Assembly: GCA_027449605.1 (NCBI GenBank)
Contig: DAIDLH010000079.1
Coordinates: 1 to 64,000 of the forward strand
DNA length: 64,000 bases
Source of the DNA: Candidatus Muproteobacteria bacterium
Lineage (GTDB): Bacteria > Pseudomonadota > Gammaproteobacteria > Acidiferrobacterales > Sulfurifustaceae
Direction: 5' to 3'
Numbering within the stretch: position 1 is the stretch's first letter; every line of letters begins with the position of its first letter. The translations under genes and the position numbers were made by a program. This document shows positions 62,717-64,000 of this stretch, piece after piece. Below the pieces are notes generated by a model. It was given only the letters and a program-made list of their open reading frames with translations. It was not told the DNA's origin and searched no databases.

Positions 62717-64000
62717 TTAGCGCGGCGGCAGGGCGGCGATCTGCGGCGTGTAGCCGCCGAAGAACCCGATCGCCACGAGCAGCAACAGCGTCAAGCCGCA
62801 CGCGATCAGGACGATGCCCAGTATCTTGGACCCGAGGGTCATGGGTTGCGATGGGGCGTCCACCAGGTATTTCTCCAACTGTCCGGTTTCAACCAGGCGC
62901 TGGTACTGCGCCGCGTGATCGCGCCGGAACTCTTCCAGCGACTGGACGCCGGTGAACATCACGATGTCCGGGGGCGGCATTTTGTCGGGCCGGAAGTGGT
63001 TGTTGAAGAAGTGCACCGTGAACAGGAACACCGCGGCGAGGAACGCTTCTTCTCCGTGCACCAGCGTGGCCACGTTGAACACCCAGCCCGGGAAGATCGA
63101 CGCGACCACGTGCGGGAACGCCAGCATCATGCCGCTGCCGCCGATGATGGCCATGCCCCAGAACACCGCCCAGTAGTCGAATTTCTCCCAGTAGGTCCAG
63201 CGGTCGAACACCGGCCGCGGGCCTCGGCCTACGAACCACACGAACATGCCCCAGGCGTCCTTGAAGTCCTTCCAATTCGGTATCAGCGAATCCGGCCCGA
63301 ACCAGCGGAAGGTCTTGCGGTGGCGGTAAATGTTGACGGCGACCCCGATCAGATGCAGGAAGAAGATGCCGAGCATGATCGCGGCGCTGGTGCGGTGGAT
63401 GATCCCCGCCACGCGCGGACCGCCGAGCGCGTTGATGACGACCGGGGCCCAGTTAGTATACGAATAGAACACCGCCATGCCGGTCAGGATCAGCGTCATG
63501 ACGCTCAGGGCGAAGACGAGGTGTGCGATGCGCCAGACGAGCCCGAACCGCCGGACCTGCTTCGATTCCCCCGGCGGCAACTCGTCGATGCGAACGTGCG
63601 ACCGCGCCTTGCGATCCTTGCGGTCGCGGTATTCGCGATGCCACCACAGCAGCGAGTGCGCCCAGAAGTAGGCGAACACGAACAGCAGCAGCCAGTTCAT
63701 GAATTTCGAGGCGATCCACATCTGCGGATAACGTTCGAAGTCGTGGGTGTTCGCGTGCGGCCCGAAGGTCACGAATCCCGGCGTCGCCAGCGGCAGCTTC
63801 TTGCCGTCGTGACACTTCTGGCAGGTCTTCAGGCGCTTGTCGGGGTGCACTTTCGATTTCGGATCCTTCACCTTCATGATCCCGTGGCTGTCGTGGCAGT
63901 CGTAGCACTTGGCCGTGTAGGTGTAGCCCAGCTTGGTGACCTGGCCGTGATAGGTATCGCGGTAGGTGACGTAATTCTCCAGATGGCAGCCGCCGCAATT
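62717..64000 (-). CDS. Multiheme cytochrome c / cytochrome b membrane protein (cut by right edge)
   Basis: The frame is open to base 64000, so the N-terminus lies outside; the track's Met at 63877 is internal. The visible part starts in a periplasmic heme region with three motifs, CGGCH, CYDCH and CQKCH. Then come five or so membrane spans of the cytochrome b561/formate-dehydrogenase-gamma kind, with His residues in LVWRIAHLVFALSVMTLILTGM and IIHRTSAAIMLGIFFLHLIG. It probably moves electrons between the quinone pool and the c-hemes. It is convergent with the copA ATPase. Confidence 0.85.
   Translation of the reverse strand, partial: NCGGCHLENYVTYRDTYHGQVTKLGYTYTAKCYDCHDSHGIMKVKDPKSKVHPDKRLKTCQKCHDGKKLPLATPGFVTFGPHANTHDFERYPQMWIASKFMNWLLLFVFAYFWAHSLLWWHREYRDRKDRKARSHVRIDELPPGESKQVRRFGLVWRIAHLVFALSVMTLILTGMAVFYSYTNWAPVVINALGGPRVAGIIHRTSAAIMLGIFFLHLIGVAVNIYRHRKTFRWFGPDSLIPNWKDFKDAWGMFVWFVGRGPRPVFDRWTYWEKFDYWAVFWGMAIIGGSGMMLAFPHVVASIFPGWVFNVATLVHGEEAFLAAVFLFTVHFFNNHFRPDKMPPPDIVMFTGVQSLEEFRRDHAAQYQRLVETGQLEKYLVDAPSQPMTLGSKILGIVLIACGLTLLLLVAIGFFGGYTPQIAALPPR

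Overview
The window is a 64 kb, high-GC stretch of a proteobacterial chromosome. The purC, RND pump, CopA/CopB and c-type cytochrome sequences have a gamma-/betaproteobacterial style, as found in environmental chemolithotrophs, but the species cannot be fixed from the sequence. No rRNA, tRNA, CRISPR array or transposase was seen. Coding density is very high and no gene-free stretch exceeds 300 bases. From about 23.9 to 62.6 kb every gene is on the + strand, often with 1-8 base ATGA/GTGA overlaps, so much of it is probably co-transcribed in long operons.

Layout. 0-3.7 kb: edge fragment, VOC protein, small membrane protein, a HigBA-type toxin-antitoxin pair with its operator, and a MoaD/ThiS-like plus BNR-repeat pair. 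3.9-10.1 kb: TetR regulator and a complete RND efflux operon (adaptor, pump, outer-membrane factor). 10.2-12.1 kb: SemiSWEET, purC, beta-carbonic anhydrase. 12.1-15 kb: a Phd/YefM-PIN toxin-antitoxin cassette between two inverted-repeat elements, a decayed 3' end of an FAD oxidoreductase paralogue, and an FAD oxidoreductase carrying an in-frame repeat insertion. 15-23 kb: copper block (Cys/His-rich small protein, multicopper oxidase CopA, CopB, cytochrome c, Met-rich Spy-like chaperone, several small exported or membrane proteins). 23-31 kb: lycopene-cyclase-domain protein, SHOCT protein, a Cu+-type ATPase with two YHS domains, two DUF2933 proteins, a heme-tagged probable outer-membrane barrel, a methyltransferase, Met-rich and DUF2934 proteins, DoxX. 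31-40 kb: beta-CASP ribonuclease, acetate kinase, phosphoketolase, transaldolase, glucan phosphorylase, membrane cytochrome. 40-50 kb: a second set of SHOCT/DUF2933-like/DUF5676/YHS small proteins, a frameshifted reductase, Cfa, FtsH, PsiE, a P-type ATPase with a CPD motif, MFS, second DoxX. 50-57 kb: TolC/HlyD/double-ABC/two-permease export system. 57-62.6 kb: YHS protein, phosphoglucomutase, cytochrome c lipoprotein, DUF302, HMA chaperone and a Cu+ ATPase. The right edge cuts a minus-strand multiheme c/cytochrome b protein.

How it fits together. Two themes are interleaved. One is envelope metal (mainly copper) handling: periplasmic oxidation and sequestration, three P1B ATPases, a chaperone and metal-binding YHS or His/Met-rich small proteins. 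The other is energy conservation without respiration: glucan phosphorylase and phosphoglucomutase feed sugar phosphates to transaldolase and phosphoketolase, and acetyl-phosphate is turned into ATP by acetate kinase. FtsH, PsiE, Cfa and the RNase are membrane or RNA maintenance functions. My reading is a combined copper, redox and energy stress island that grew partly by duplication of small-protein modules. No dedicated copper sensor is visible in the window.
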